NCBI GenBank assembly: GCA_944321845.1 | Contig: CALUMT010000029.1 | Coordinates: 1 to 60,748 of the forward strand | DNA length: 60,748 nucleotides | Direction: 5' to 3' | Source: an uncultured Butyricimonas sp. | GTDB taxonomy: Bacteria; Bacteroidota; Bacteroidia; Bacteroidales; Marinifilaceae | In this document: positions 53,145 to 60,671 of the stretch, one piece after another | Numbering within the stretch: position 1 is the first letter of the stretch | Layout of the letters: every line of letters starts with the position of its first letter | Translations under genes and position numbers: made by a program | Notes under the pieces: model-generated | The model's input: only the letters and a program-made list of their open reading frames with translations | Database searches by the model: none | Told to the model about the DNA's origin: nothing

Positions 53145-53157
53145 TGCCTTTTATCTC

Positions 53158-53165
53158 TACTTTCG
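53158..53165 (+). promoter_or_regulatory. -7 box of lgt
   Basis: TACTTTCG, one mismatch from the TAnnTTTG consensus, 24-31 bases before the lgt start codon. No clear -33 element; the upstream 11-nt repeats cover this region. Confidence 0.5.
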
Positions 53166-53188
53166 CGAGGGATAGATTTGATGTTTAT

Positions 53189-54022
53189 ATGTTGATTTAT
53201 ATACGTTGGGATGTTGATCCCGTTGCCTTTTTCATGGGGAAGTTTCCGGTGATGTGGTATAGTCTTCTTTTTATCGTCGGTACGGTGATTTGTGTGTGGA
53301 TATTGAAACGGGTATACGCTCGGGAAGGGTTCCCTTGGCCTCAGTTGCAACTGCTTGTCATGGTGACTACGATCAGTCTTTTTATTGGAGCCCGACTGGG
53401 CCATTGCCTGTTTTATGAGCCATGTTATTTTTTGCGTCATCCTCTTGAGATTTTTCTTCCCGTGACGAAAGATGCTACAGGAAATTATGTTTTTTCCGGC
53501 TACAGGGGCATGGCAAGCCATGGGGGAGCTTTGGCGCTCGTGTTGGCACTGATATTTTATGCCCGGCGGTTGAATATTCCTTTCATGGCTATCCTGGACC
53601 GTTTGGCTATCGTGTTGCCCTTGGGAGCTTGTTTTATCCGTTTGGGTAATTTCATTAATTCCGAAATGCTTGGATTCCCGACTGATCTTCCGTGGGCGAT
53701 CGTTTTTGAACGGGTGGATACGATTCCCCGGCATCCGGCTCAATTGTACGAGGCTGTTTCTTATCTGTTCGTGTTTCTGGTGAATATCGTCTTGTACCTG
53801 AGTTTCCGGTTCCGTTACCGGGGACTTTACTGGAGTCTTTTTCTTCTTCTTGTTTTTTCGGCCCGTTTTTTAGTGGAATATGTCAAGGAAAGGCAAGTTG
53901 CCTTTGAGGATAATTTTTCCTTGGACCTCGGGCAATGGTTGAGCGTTCCCTTTATCGTTGCGGGAGGGATATGTTTGTGGTATACCTGCAAACGGAGGCC
54001 TCTTCCCGCGAAAGATAAATAA
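53189..54022 (+). CDS. lgt: Prolipoprotein diacylglyceryl transferase
   Basis: Inner-membrane enzyme that attaches diacylglycerol to the lipobox Cys of prolipoproteins. The 277-residue product has about seven helices, the conserved YRGMASHGGALA with the key His, and the Lgt signature RLGNFINSEMLG. The ATG at 53189 is favoured over the ATG at 53144, because the latter lies upstream of the -7 box. It serves the many lipoproteins encoded in this window. Its end is 8 bases from the end of the converging PCMD gene. Confidence 0.95.
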   Translation: MLIYIRWDVDPVAFFMGKFPVMWYSLLFIVGTVICVWILKRVYAREGFPWPQLQLLVMVTTISLFIGARLGHCLFYEPCYFLRHPLEIFLPVTKDATGNYVFSGYRGMASHGGALALVLALIFYARRLNIPFMAILDRLAIVLPLGACFIRLGNFINSEMLGFPTDLPWAIVFERVDTIPRHPAQLYEAVSYLFVFLVNIVLYLSFRFRYRGLYWSLFLLLVFSARFLVEYVKERQVAFEDNFSLDLGQWLSVPFIVAGGICLWYTCKRRPLPAKDK

Positions 54023-54030
54023 TACCCGTT

Positions 54031-55020
54031 TTATTCGTCATACACGAATCGGATATTGTCCAGTCGGAATTTATTCCCGACCGTACCGATATAAGCTTCT
54101 CCACAACTGGATGAGGCCCTGAAAACGAGGTGGGTCGGCATTTCACCAATTGGAGCCCATCCAACCTCTTTAATAGGTACAGACTTGCCTTTACTGTTCA
54201 CGCAATAAAGAGACTGTTCCTCTGGGATTAGGCGCATATAAGGGCGATAGTCCGGGTGCCACGTGATATCGCCGTAAAGAATCTCGGCCCGGTAATTGTT
54301 TATCCATTCCGGGGTATTTTTCCAGAACCGTTTCACGAGAGTTCCCACCCGTTTAGCGTACACGTTCCCCTCTTCATCCTCCCAGCGTTTTTGCAGAATA
54401 ATGTACAGTTCACAGGAATCCCTCCCCGGAATTTCTTTGATGCGGCTGAAACCTGTGGATTTTATACGGTGATCCTTGTCTGGGGCATCAAACTTGTAAT
54501 CAAATACCACGGCTTTCGGGTGCTTGGTGAACGGGATTCCCGCGTTAAGTTTGCTCTGTGGATTTTTCGTGTCCCGGATGGGTTCCATCATCTCACCCAG
54601 GTAGATTGTTCCGGGAACAAGAACCGTGATGTTCACGATACCTAATACCTTACAGGTTTCCATCAGAGTCTCCAGGCGTACGCATTTGCCTTCATCCCGT
54701 TTCTCCGGGAAAACAGAGACGCTACATTTGGTGATTCCGCTGACGTGGGCAAGTACATTAGAGGTTCTCCAGGGAGAAACGGGAGAACTTTTATAGGGGA
54801 TATCTCCTCTTATGGTATCCGTCGGGGCAACCTCGTACAAATATTTCGTGCCGCCTCCTATAATGAATGATTCATCAATAATACGAACCAGCCAGTTGTC
54901 GAAATTTCCATAAGGCAGTAATTCTTCCCTCTCTTTGGATTCCTTGGTTTGTGCGGATGTCGTTAATGACAATACACATAATATAATGATTGTCAGAATG
55001 TGTTTGGCTCTTGATTTCAT
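54031..55020 (-). CDS. Exported PCMD-type (putative carbohydrate metabolism domain) protein
   Basis: A 329-residue secreted protein with signal peptide (ILTIIILCVLSLTTSAQ). It resembles PCMD family proteins, beta-sandwich domains common in Bacteroidota: an early YGNFDNWLVRIIDES, a WRTSN motif near residue 85, a core strand KAVVFDYKFDAPD, and the ending LVFRASSSCGEAYIGTVGNK with LDNIRFVYDE. No SusC/D pair is adjacent. Carbohydrate binding is family-based guesswork. Confidence 0.65.
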   Translation of the reverse strand: MKSRAKHILTIIILCVLSLTTSAQTKESKEREELLPYGNFDNWLVRIIDESFIIGGGTKYLYEVAPTDTIRGDIPYKSSPVSPWRTSNVLAHVSGITKCSVSVFPEKRDEGKCVRLETLMETCKVLGIVNITVLVPGTIYLGEMMEPIRDTKNPQSKLNAGIPFTKHPKAVVFDYKFDAPDKDHRIKSTGFSRIKEIPGRDSCELYIILQKRWEDEEGNVYAKRVGTLVKRFWKNTPEWINNYRAEILYGDITWHPDYRPYMRLIPEEQSLYCVNSKGKSVPIKEVGWAPIGEMPTHLVFRASSSCGEAYIGTVGNKFRLDNIRFVYDE

Positions 55021-55132
55021 GCTTGGTCTTGTATTTATATCATGCAGCCATATTGTACAAGAATTGTGCCAAAGCGGACAATTTATATAATTCGCTCTTA
55101 ATTCACTCTCCCTTCGCCTCTTAGTCTTCTTT

Positions 55133-55165
55133 GGAACGGTTCAGCAACGGTTCAGGAACGGTTCA
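55133..55165. repeat. Three 11-nt units, core AACGGTTCA
   Basis: Units GGAACGGTTCA, GCAACGGTTCA and GGAACGGTTCA lie head to tail; the first and third are identical and the second differs at one base. They lie between the PCMD gene start and the PAP2 gene end. A CATGAA/TTCATG hairpin follows at 55171-55188. Confidence 0.8.
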
Positions 55166-55250
55166 CCATGCATGAATTACCGTTCATGATCCCTTTGAAT
55201 AGAGTTTTCGATGCCTTGAAGATACGAGTCGGTGATGAGGGTGAGTAGGC

Positions 55251-55955
55251 TTAATAGACCCTGTACCAGATGGCGGCGATGAAAAAGCAAAGTATTGTGA
55301 GGGCACCTATGGTTATAATCGTTCCCGTGTGTTGCCAGTTTCCAGATAAACGAGTCCGAATTTGTGTGATGTCATATTTTAAAAGAGAATGAATGCCTTT
55401 GAGTGGTATGCAGTAGCGGTATAAACTGTACACGATGATTCCGGAAAGGAATCCGACCAGGGTGCCGAAAAGTAAATCTCCAGGATAGTGTACCCCGACG
55501 TATATTCGTGTGTAGCAGGTGATGATAGCCCATAGCATGAAGAACCAGGTCAAGGCTCTGTCCTTAAATAATAGCATCATGAAAGAAGCCAGGGCGAAGG
55601 TATTGGCGGCATGGCAGGAGGGAAATCCGAATCGTCCGCCCCGTTTGCCGTTAACGATGTGCACGAGATCGGCAATAGCAGGATCCCGTGAGGGGCGAGG
55701 ACGCTCGAATATTGGGCGTAGCACGGAACTGCATGCCTGGTCGGCAAGCGTGATCAGGAGGGCAAATGCTATTGCCGTAAAAATAGCCGTACGGATATTC
55801 AGGTTACGGATTAGGACGTAGAGGATGGAGACGTAAAGTGGAATCCATACCCATTTACTCGTGAACAGGTACATGAAGGTGTCCCAGTAGGGGGTGTGTC
55901 CTCCGTTGATAAACAAGAATAACGATTGATCCAGTTCTTTTAAGGTTTCTAGCAT
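55251..55955 (-). CDS. PAP2 family phosphatase
   Basis: Membrane phosphatase of 234 residues with about six helices. It has the three acid-phosphatase motifs: IFERPRPSRDP (KxxxxxxRP type), FPSCHAANTF (PSGH variant with Cys in place of Gly) and RIYVGVHYPGD (SRxxxxxHxxxD type). Likely substrates are undecaprenyl pyrophosphate, phosphatidylglycerol phosphate or another lipid phosphate. Confidence 0.92.
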   Translation of the reverse strand: MLETLKELDQSLFLFINGGHTPYWDTFMYLFTSKWVWIPLYVSILYVLIRNLNIRTAIFTAIAFALLITLADQACSSVLRPIFERPRPSRDPAIADLVHIVNGKRGGRFGFPSCHAANTFALASFMMLLFKDRALTWFFMLWAIITCYTRIYVGVHYPGDLLFGTLVGFLSGIIVYSLYRYCIPLKGIHSLLKYDITQIRTRLSGNWQHTGTIITIGALTILCFFIAAIWYRVY

Positions 55956-56098
55956 GTGTGTTGTTTTTACTGAAGTGGATTATTAATACTGCGCGAATGT
56001 ATGAAAAATGTGATTAGGTTGAACGGAAGGATTTGGTGGAGTGGGGAGGAATTCGATTGTTATTTTTATGTTAAAGGTGAAAAAATGTGGTCGGAGGT

Positions 56099-56139
56099 TT
56101 TGTTTTTGAATTTATTGTTCGTAGTTTTGCGAATAACAA
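56099..56139 (+). promoter_or_regulatory. Promoter of the arsenic/thiol operon with a dyad operator around the -7 box
   Basis: TTTG (56099-56102), 19 bases, then TAGTTTTG (56122-56129) form a full consensus promoter. TTATTGTTCG (56112-56121) directly before the -7 box and CGAATAACAA (56130-56139) directly after it are inverted copies matching at 8 of 10 positions. A repressor dimer bound here would cover the -7 box. ArsR-type repressors bind such imperfect dyads, but no arsR gene is in the window. Confidence 0.7.
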
Positions 56140-56189
56140 ATTTTAGGTGTTTTGAATGATTTGTTTAATGATTTTGTAAAGGGAATAAA

Positions 56190-56627
56190 ATGATGAAGAA
56201 TTTAGTTTTATTATTGGTTGTGTGTTTAAGTTTTTTTGCCTGCGGAGATGGTAAGGCAAAAAAGGAAACGGGAAAAACGGTGAAGCCAGATCGGGATTGT
56301 GTGGAGGTATTATGTTTTCATGCCAAGCAGCGTTGCGTGACTTGTCTGGCAATCGAGGAGGGGGCGAAGGAAGTCGTGGAGTCGGAATTTGCCGATGAGT
56401 TGAAAAATGGGGATGTGGTGTTCAAGGTGATTGACATCTCTTTGGACGAGAATAAGGATTTGGTAAAACAGTATGAGGTGGCCTGGTCTTCTTTGCTCCT
56501 GGTGAAATGGAAGGATGGGAAATCAACCGTCAAGAACCTGACAGTGTCGGCTTTCGCGAATGCATGGGTGGCTCCCGAGAAGTTCAAGAATGGATTGAAG
56601 GAAGATATTAAGAAATTAATGGATTGA
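56190..56627 (+). CDS. ArsF-like lipoprotein (nitroreductase subunit ArsF family)
   Basis: A 145-residue lipoprotein (lipobox SFFAC). It contains a cysteine motif (EVLCFHAKQRCVTCLAIEE) on a thioredoxin-like scaffold and the end VAPEKFKNGLKEDIKKLM. This matches the family named ArsF from organoarsenical nitroreductase clusters, but sequence alone does not show that activity. First gene of the operon, 51 bases after the operator-covered promoter; it is followed at once by the ArsG-like permease. Confidence 0.7.
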   Translation: MMKNLVLLLVVCLSFFACGDGKAKKETGKTVKPDRDCVEVLCFHAKQRCVTCLAIEEGAKEVVESEFADELKNGDVVFKVIDISLDENKDLVKQYEVAWSSLLLVKWKDGKSTVKNLTVSAFANAWVAPEKFKNGLKEDIKKLMD

Positions 56628-56631
56628 CGTG

Positions 56632-57339
56632 ATGGAATGGTTACAGGCTTTGTTGGATAGTAGTACGACTCCGGTGTTGACCGCCTTTTTGCTGGGAATC
56701 GTGACGGCGATTTCGCCTTGTCCATTGGCGACCAATATTGCCGCAATCGGTTTTATCGGGCGTGATATAGAGAATCGTCGTCGGATATTCCGGAACGGGT
56801 TATTGTACACCTTGGGCCGGGTCATCGCTTACACGCTGTTGGGTGTTATTCTGATTCTGGTCTTAAAGGAAGGCTCCAGTCTGTTTGGGATACAGCAATT
56901 TATCGGGACGTACGGGGAAATGATTCTTGGACCGGCTTTGCTTTTGATCGGATTGTTTATGTTTTTCGGCAGCCGGTTGAGATTGCCTTCTTTCGGTTTT
57001 AACGGGGATGGAGAGAAACTGGCCCGTCGAGGTGGTTGGGGAGCCTTGTTGTTGGGAGTGTTGTTTGCCTTGGCTTTTTGCCCGACGAGCGGGGTGTTTT
57101 ATTTTGGAATGTTGATACCCATGGCGGCTACTTCTGCCGGGGGATATTTCTTGCCGGTTGTTTTCGCGGTAGCCACGGCTTTACCGGTGTTGGTTGTCGC
57201 CTGGATTTTGGCTTTCAGTGTTCAGCATATCGGTGCTTTCTACGGGAAGATGAAGATAATTCAGCGTTGGACGAATTGGGTGGTAGGAGGAATATTCCTT
57301 CTTATCGGACTGTATTATTGTATTGTGGTGTTTTTTTAA
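56632..57339 (+). CDS. ArsG-like permease (CcdA/DsbD-type membrane protein)
   Basis: A 235-residue membrane protein with six helices of the cytochrome c biogenesis/DsbD type. The first helix carries Cys in TAISPCPLATNIAAIGF and the fourth helix carries Cys in LAFCPTSGVFYFGM, a pair typical of thiol-transporting CcdA/DsbD proteins. It resembles the ArsG family, assigned to efflux of aromatic arsenicals, but a disulfide electron carrier that reduces the flanking lipid-anchored thioredoxins is equally compatible. The ATG at 56632 is chosen over the GTG at 56629; both are in frame. Confidence 0.7.
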   Translation: MEWLQALLDSSTTPVLTAFLLGIVTAISPCPLATNIAAIGFIGRDIENRRRIFRNGLLYTLGRVIAYTLLGVILILVLKEGSSLFGIQQFIGTYGEMILGPALLLIGLFMFFGSRLRLPSFGFNGDGEKLARRGGWGALLLGVLFALAFCPTSGVFYFGMLIPMAATSAGGYFLPVVFAVATALPVLVVAWILAFSVQHIGAFYGKMKIIQRWTNWVVGGIFLLIGLYYCIVVFF

Positions 57340-57379
57340 TTGAAGTGAATGATTTAATAATTATAAAATAACGAGAAGT

Positions 57380-57613
57380 ATGGAAATTAAAGTATTTGGA
57401 CCAGGATGCGCGAAGTGTAAGACCACGTATCAGGTAATTGAAAAAGTAGTGAAAGAACACGGGATAGATGCCACTATCACGAAGGTGGAGGATATCGTGG
57501 AGATCATGAATCATAACGTGATGCAGACACCGGCTGTGTCGGTTGACGGGGTGATGAAGGTGAAAGGACATGTGCCGACGGAAGATGAGGTGAAAAAGAT
57601 GCTGGGAATTTAA
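57380..57613 (+). CDS. Small thioredoxin-like protein (redox-active disulfide protein 2 type)
   Basis: A 77-residue cytosolic protein with the motif GPGCAKC (CxxC) near the N-terminus and the thioredoxin cis-Pro region MQTPAVSVDG. Such minimal thioredoxins of the TIGR00412 type are encoded next to UPF0718 permeases or in ars clusters. It stands 40 bases after the ArsG-like gene and 10 bases before the permease gene. Probably a thiol donor to one of its membrane neighbours. Confidence 0.9.
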   Translation: MEIKVFGPGCAKCKTTYQVIEKVVKEHGIDATITKVEDIVEIMNHNVMQTPAVSVDGVMKVKGHVPTEDEVKKMLGI

Positions 57614-57623
57614 ATTCAGGATC

Positions 57624-58964
57624 ATGGATACCCGTAAGGAACTGAAGATATTGGGATGGATCGCGGCTGTTTTTGCCGCGGCCTTCTTCTTGCCGCTGGA
57701 GAGCGAGCGATTTATGACTGCGGTGAATGCCACCTTGGATTTGGTGAAATGGTACGCACAGGAGCATGTCATCCTATGCCTGTTGCCGGCTTTTTTCATT
57801 GCTGGGGTGATTTCCGTTTTCGTGAGCCAGGGGGCGGTGTTGAAATATTTCGGTGCGAATGCCAAGAAGTGGTTGTCTTACACGGTGGCTGCGGTGTCCG
57901 GGGGAATTTTGGCCGTGTGTTCCTGCACGATATTGCCTTTGTTCACGAGCATTTATAAACGGGGAGCCGGATTGGGACCTGCAGTGGCATTCCTTTATTC
58001 CGGACCGGCCATCAGTATCCTCTCGATTATTTTGACAGCCCGAATCCTGGGGGTGGAGATGGGTATTGCCCGTACAGTCGGGGCTGTTGTTTTCTCTGTG
58101 GTTATTGGGTTGATCATGGCTTTCATTTTCAGGAAAGAGGAGAAAGCGAAAAAGGAAGAGCAGATGAATATCGTGCCGCCTCCCGAGAAGCGACCGATAT
58201 GGCAGACCTCGATGCATTTCTTTACCTTGGTGCTGATCCTGGTGTTTGCCAACTGGGGTGCTCCCTCGACGGAAGGGACTGGGGTGTGGAATGCTATTTT
58301 CACGAATAAATGGTATATCGTGGGAGTGTTGGCTTTGATGATGTGTTGGTCTTTGGTTCGTATTTTGAAACTGCGTTTCGTGTGGGTTGGATTGGGGGTG
58401 ATTGCAACGGGAGTGTCAGTCGTTATGGCTAATCTGTTCGTGGAAAACGTGAAACTGGTACCGTTGGTACCGATGATTGTTGCCATTGCGTCATTGGCGT
58501 TGATCCTTGCTTTTGACAAAGGGGATGAGGATAATCGGCAATGGTTGTATTCCTCGTGGGGATTTGCTAAACAGATCATGCCTTTATTGGGAGTGGGGGT
58601 TGTTACTGCTGGTTTCCTGTTGGGTTCGACTCACGATCAGACGGCTATCGCCGGGGTGATTCCCAATGAATGGATAGAATGGGCTGTAGGGGGGAATTCG
58701 CTGTTATCCAATTTTTTTGCCAGTTTTACCGGGGCATTTATGTATTTTGCCACGTTGACAGAGGTGCCTATCATTCAGGGATTATTGGCTTCCGGGATGG
58801 GAAAAGGCCCGGCTTTGGCCTTGTTGTTGGCCGGACCTTCGTTGTCCTTGCCGAATATGTTGGTGATTCATGGTGTGATGGGGACAAAAAAGACAGTAAT
58901 CTTTGTTTCCTTGGTGATCGTGATGGCAACACTTGCCGGTTATTTATTTGGTAATCTATTTTAA
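57624..58964 (+). CDS. Permease of the UPF0718/ArsP family (COG0701)
   Basis: Membrane permease of 446 residues with about eleven helices. The family motif with a double Cys is in AVCSCTILPLFTSIYKRGAG, followed by PAVAFLYSGPAI. Members include ArsP, which exports trivalent organoarsenicals, and metal-linked homologues; the substrate is undetermined. It lies between the small thioredoxin and the thioredoxin lipoprotein. A second, truncated member of the same family is at 60151. Confidence 0.88.
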   Translation: MDTRKELKILGWIAAVFAAAFFLPLESERFMTAVNATLDLVKWYAQEHVILCLLPAFFIAGVISVFVSQGAVLKYFGANAKKWLSYTVAAVSGGILAVCSCTILPLFTSIYKRGAGLGPAVAFLYSGPAISILSIILTARILGVEMGIARTVGAVVFSVVIGLIMAFIFRKEEKAKKEEQMNIVPPPEKRPIWQTSMHFFTLVLILVFANWGAPSTEGTGVWNAIFTNKWYIVGVLALMMCWSLVRILKLRFVWVGLGVIATGVSVVMANLFVENVKLVPLVPMIVAIASLALILAFDKGDEDNRQWLYSSWGFAKQIMPLLGVGVVTAGFLLGSTHDQTAIAGVIPNEWIEWAVGGNSLLSNFFASFTGAFMYFATLTEVPIIQGLLASGMGKGPALALLLAGPSLSLPNMLVIHGVMGTKKTVIFVSLVIVMATLAGYLFGNLF

Positions 58965-58982
58965 TTAAGACTTGATTTTGTA

Positions 58983-59489
58983 ATGGAAAAGTTCTTGTTT
59001 GTTTTCTTGTCATGTGTCGTCTTTTTAGGCGCTTGTGAATCTAAACCAGCGAAGAGTGACGTTGGAACTCGGGGGAATGTATCTGCCACGTGTTCTTCCT
59101 CGGCAGAGGGGGACGTGTCCGGTAACGGTGAGGCCGGGATAGCTTCCTCTAAAAAGCAGACGGTGAATATCGCGGATAGCATTGAGATGCTTTATAATTA
59201 CACGAAAAAAGCAAAAGGCTCGTATCAATATACTTTTTTAGAATTCGGGGCCGTCGGTTGTGAGGCTTGTAAAAATATGGAACAAGTGATGGAGGAGGTG
59301 AAAGTGAAATATAAGGATAAGGTGCAGGTGCGTTTTATCAATCTGATGAAAAAGGGAACAGGAGAGTGGGCTGATTATTTTGAGGTACAGACAATACCTA
59401 CTCAGATTATATTGGATAGTGCGGCGAATGTTGTTTTTCGTCATGTCGGTTATATCCCGACTGAGGAATTGGAAAAACAGTTTAAATGA
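58983..59489 (+). CDS. Thioredoxin-fold lipoprotein
   Basis: A 168-residue lipoprotein (lipobox FLGAC) with a linker rich in Ser/Gly (about residues 20-55) and a thioredoxin domain with CxxC in GAVGCEACKNMEQVM and cis-Pro in VQTIPTQIILD. It is periplasm-facing and, with the ArsG-like membrane protein, could form a thiol-reducing pathway across the membrane. It is encoded 18 bases after the permease gene and 6 bases before arsC. Confidence 0.88.
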   Translation: MEKFLFVFLSCVVFLGACESKPAKSDVGTRGNVSATCSSSAEGDVSGNGEAGIASSKKQTVNIADSIEMLYNYTKKAKGSYQYTFLEFGAVGCEACKNMEQVMEEVKVKYKDKVQVRFINLMKKGTGEWADYFEVQTIPTQIILDSAANVVFRHVGYIPTEELEKQFK

Positions 59490-59495
59490 TTTTTT

Positions 59496-59951
59496 ATGAA
59501 AGTATTGATCCTTTGTACAGGAAATAGTTGCCGTAGCCAGATGGCACACGGTTTCTTACAGTCTTTCGATAAAGATCTTGAGGTGTATTCCGGGGGTACG
59601 GAACCTGCGGTACAGGTAAATCCCAAGGCGGTGGAAGTGATGAGGGAGGTCGGGATAGATATCAGTTCGCATGTGCCGACACATGTTAATGCTTATCTTG
59701 ATCAGGCGTGGGATTACGTAATAACTGTATGTGGAGGAGCAAGGGAAAGTTGTCCGGCATTTACCGGAAAGGTCGGAAAGCGCATGCATATCGGTTTTGA
59801 TGATCCGTCGCAAGTGACCGGGACGCCGGATTTCGTTGATTCAGAATTTCGCCGGGTACGTGATGAGATAAGAAATGCTTTTGCTCGTTTTTATATTACG
59901 GAAATTTTGAAAAAAGAATTACCTGAATGTTCTTGTGGGGGTAATTGCTAG
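59496..59951 (+). CDS. arsC: Thioredoxin-coupled arsenate reductase ArsC
   Basis: A 151-residue enzyme of the low-molecular-weight phosphatase type reducing arsenate to arsenite. The P-loop CTGNSCR has Cys7 as nucleophile and Arg13; the two resolving cysteines are Cys79 and Cys86 in VCGGARESC, as in the thioredoxin-dependent S. aureus type. An unusual C-terminal tail (CSCGGNC, residues 145-151) adds three cysteines. It is 6 bases after the thioredoxin lipoprotein gene. Confidence 0.93.
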   Translation: MKVLILCTGNSCRSQMAHGFLQSFDKDLEVYSGGTEPAVQVNPKAVEVMREVGIDISSHVPTHVNAYLDQAWDYVITVCGGARESCPAFTGKVGKRMHIGFDDPSQVTGTPDFVDSEFRRVRDEIRNAFARFYITEILKKELPECSCGGNC

Positions 59952-60060
59952 CTTTTATTTTATCTGCTTGGAGAATATGGGAATGAGCGGGTTTAAAGGG
60001 CTCTTCCCTAGATGATTTTTCTCGGGAATCCTTGGTGTTAGGTGTTATTTGATCTGGTCG

Positions 60061-60091
60061 TAGTTATTTTACTGTTAGTTTTTTATAACTA
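60061..60091. promoter_or_regulatory. Perfect inverted repeat upstream of the truncated permease
   Basis: TAGTTAT (60061-60067) and ATAACTA (60085-60091) are perfect inverted copies, 60 bases before the permease start. It may be an operator, but no consensus -7 box stands out. Confidence 0.35.
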
Positions 60092-60150
60092 TACGGTAGT
60101 AGCCGCGTGGAAAGATTTTATCCTAAAAAATTGAGAACAAATAAAATACT

Positions 60151-60510
60151 ATGAATACTTTTATTGAGACATTGCAATATTTTGTGTTGATAACCATGGA
60201 GCTGATCGTGCTGTTTATGTTTATCAGTGCATTGGTGGAGATTATCCTCATGTATGTACCGGAAGAGAAAATACGGAAAAGGCTGTCCGGTGCCGGGATG
60301 TTTGGTAATGTTATTGCAGCTGGATTCGGTGCTTTGACACCATTCTGTGCCTGTTCTACCATCCCAATGACAGTAGGATTCTTAAACGCAGGTGTTCCTT
60401 TCGGATCAACCATGTCCTTTCTGATCGCTTCGCCATTACTTAATCCGATAATCATCGGAATGCTTGGTGCAATGGTTGGGGTAAAGGCTATGGTAGGGAC
60501 TGTCGTTTAA
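60151..60510 (+). pseudogene. Truncated permease of the UPF0718/ArsP family
   Basis: 119 residues of a permease related to ArsP/COG0701: a first helix (YFVLITMELIVLFMFISALV), the Cys motif GALTPFCACSTIPMTVGFL and a SFLIASPLLNPIIIGMLGA segment. Full-length members have about 300 or more residues, so most of the protein is missing. The similarity stops at about residue 116, and then the frame ends almost at once. The sequence beyond does not continue the permease in any frame. It is probably a gene cut by insertion or rearrangement. Confidence 0.75.
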
Positions 60511-60582
60511 TTCCGTCATAATGAGTCAATCGGCAGACTGTCCCTGTAATTTTTCCGATCGAACTCATCTTTTTATATTTTC

Positions 60583-60608
60583 GGCTCCGTTTCGGAGCCC
60601 CTTTTTTC
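60583..60608 (+). terminator. Hairpin terminator in the right-edge DNA
   Basis: GGCTCCG (60583-60589), loop TTT, CGGAGCC (60593-60599), then CCTTTTTT. It may terminate transcription arriving from either side. Confidence 0.75.
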
Positions 60609-60671
60609 ATTTTTGGCCTCAACTGGAGCCAATACTCCAGTGAAAGGGCCATTTCTCACTCACCTCGAACA

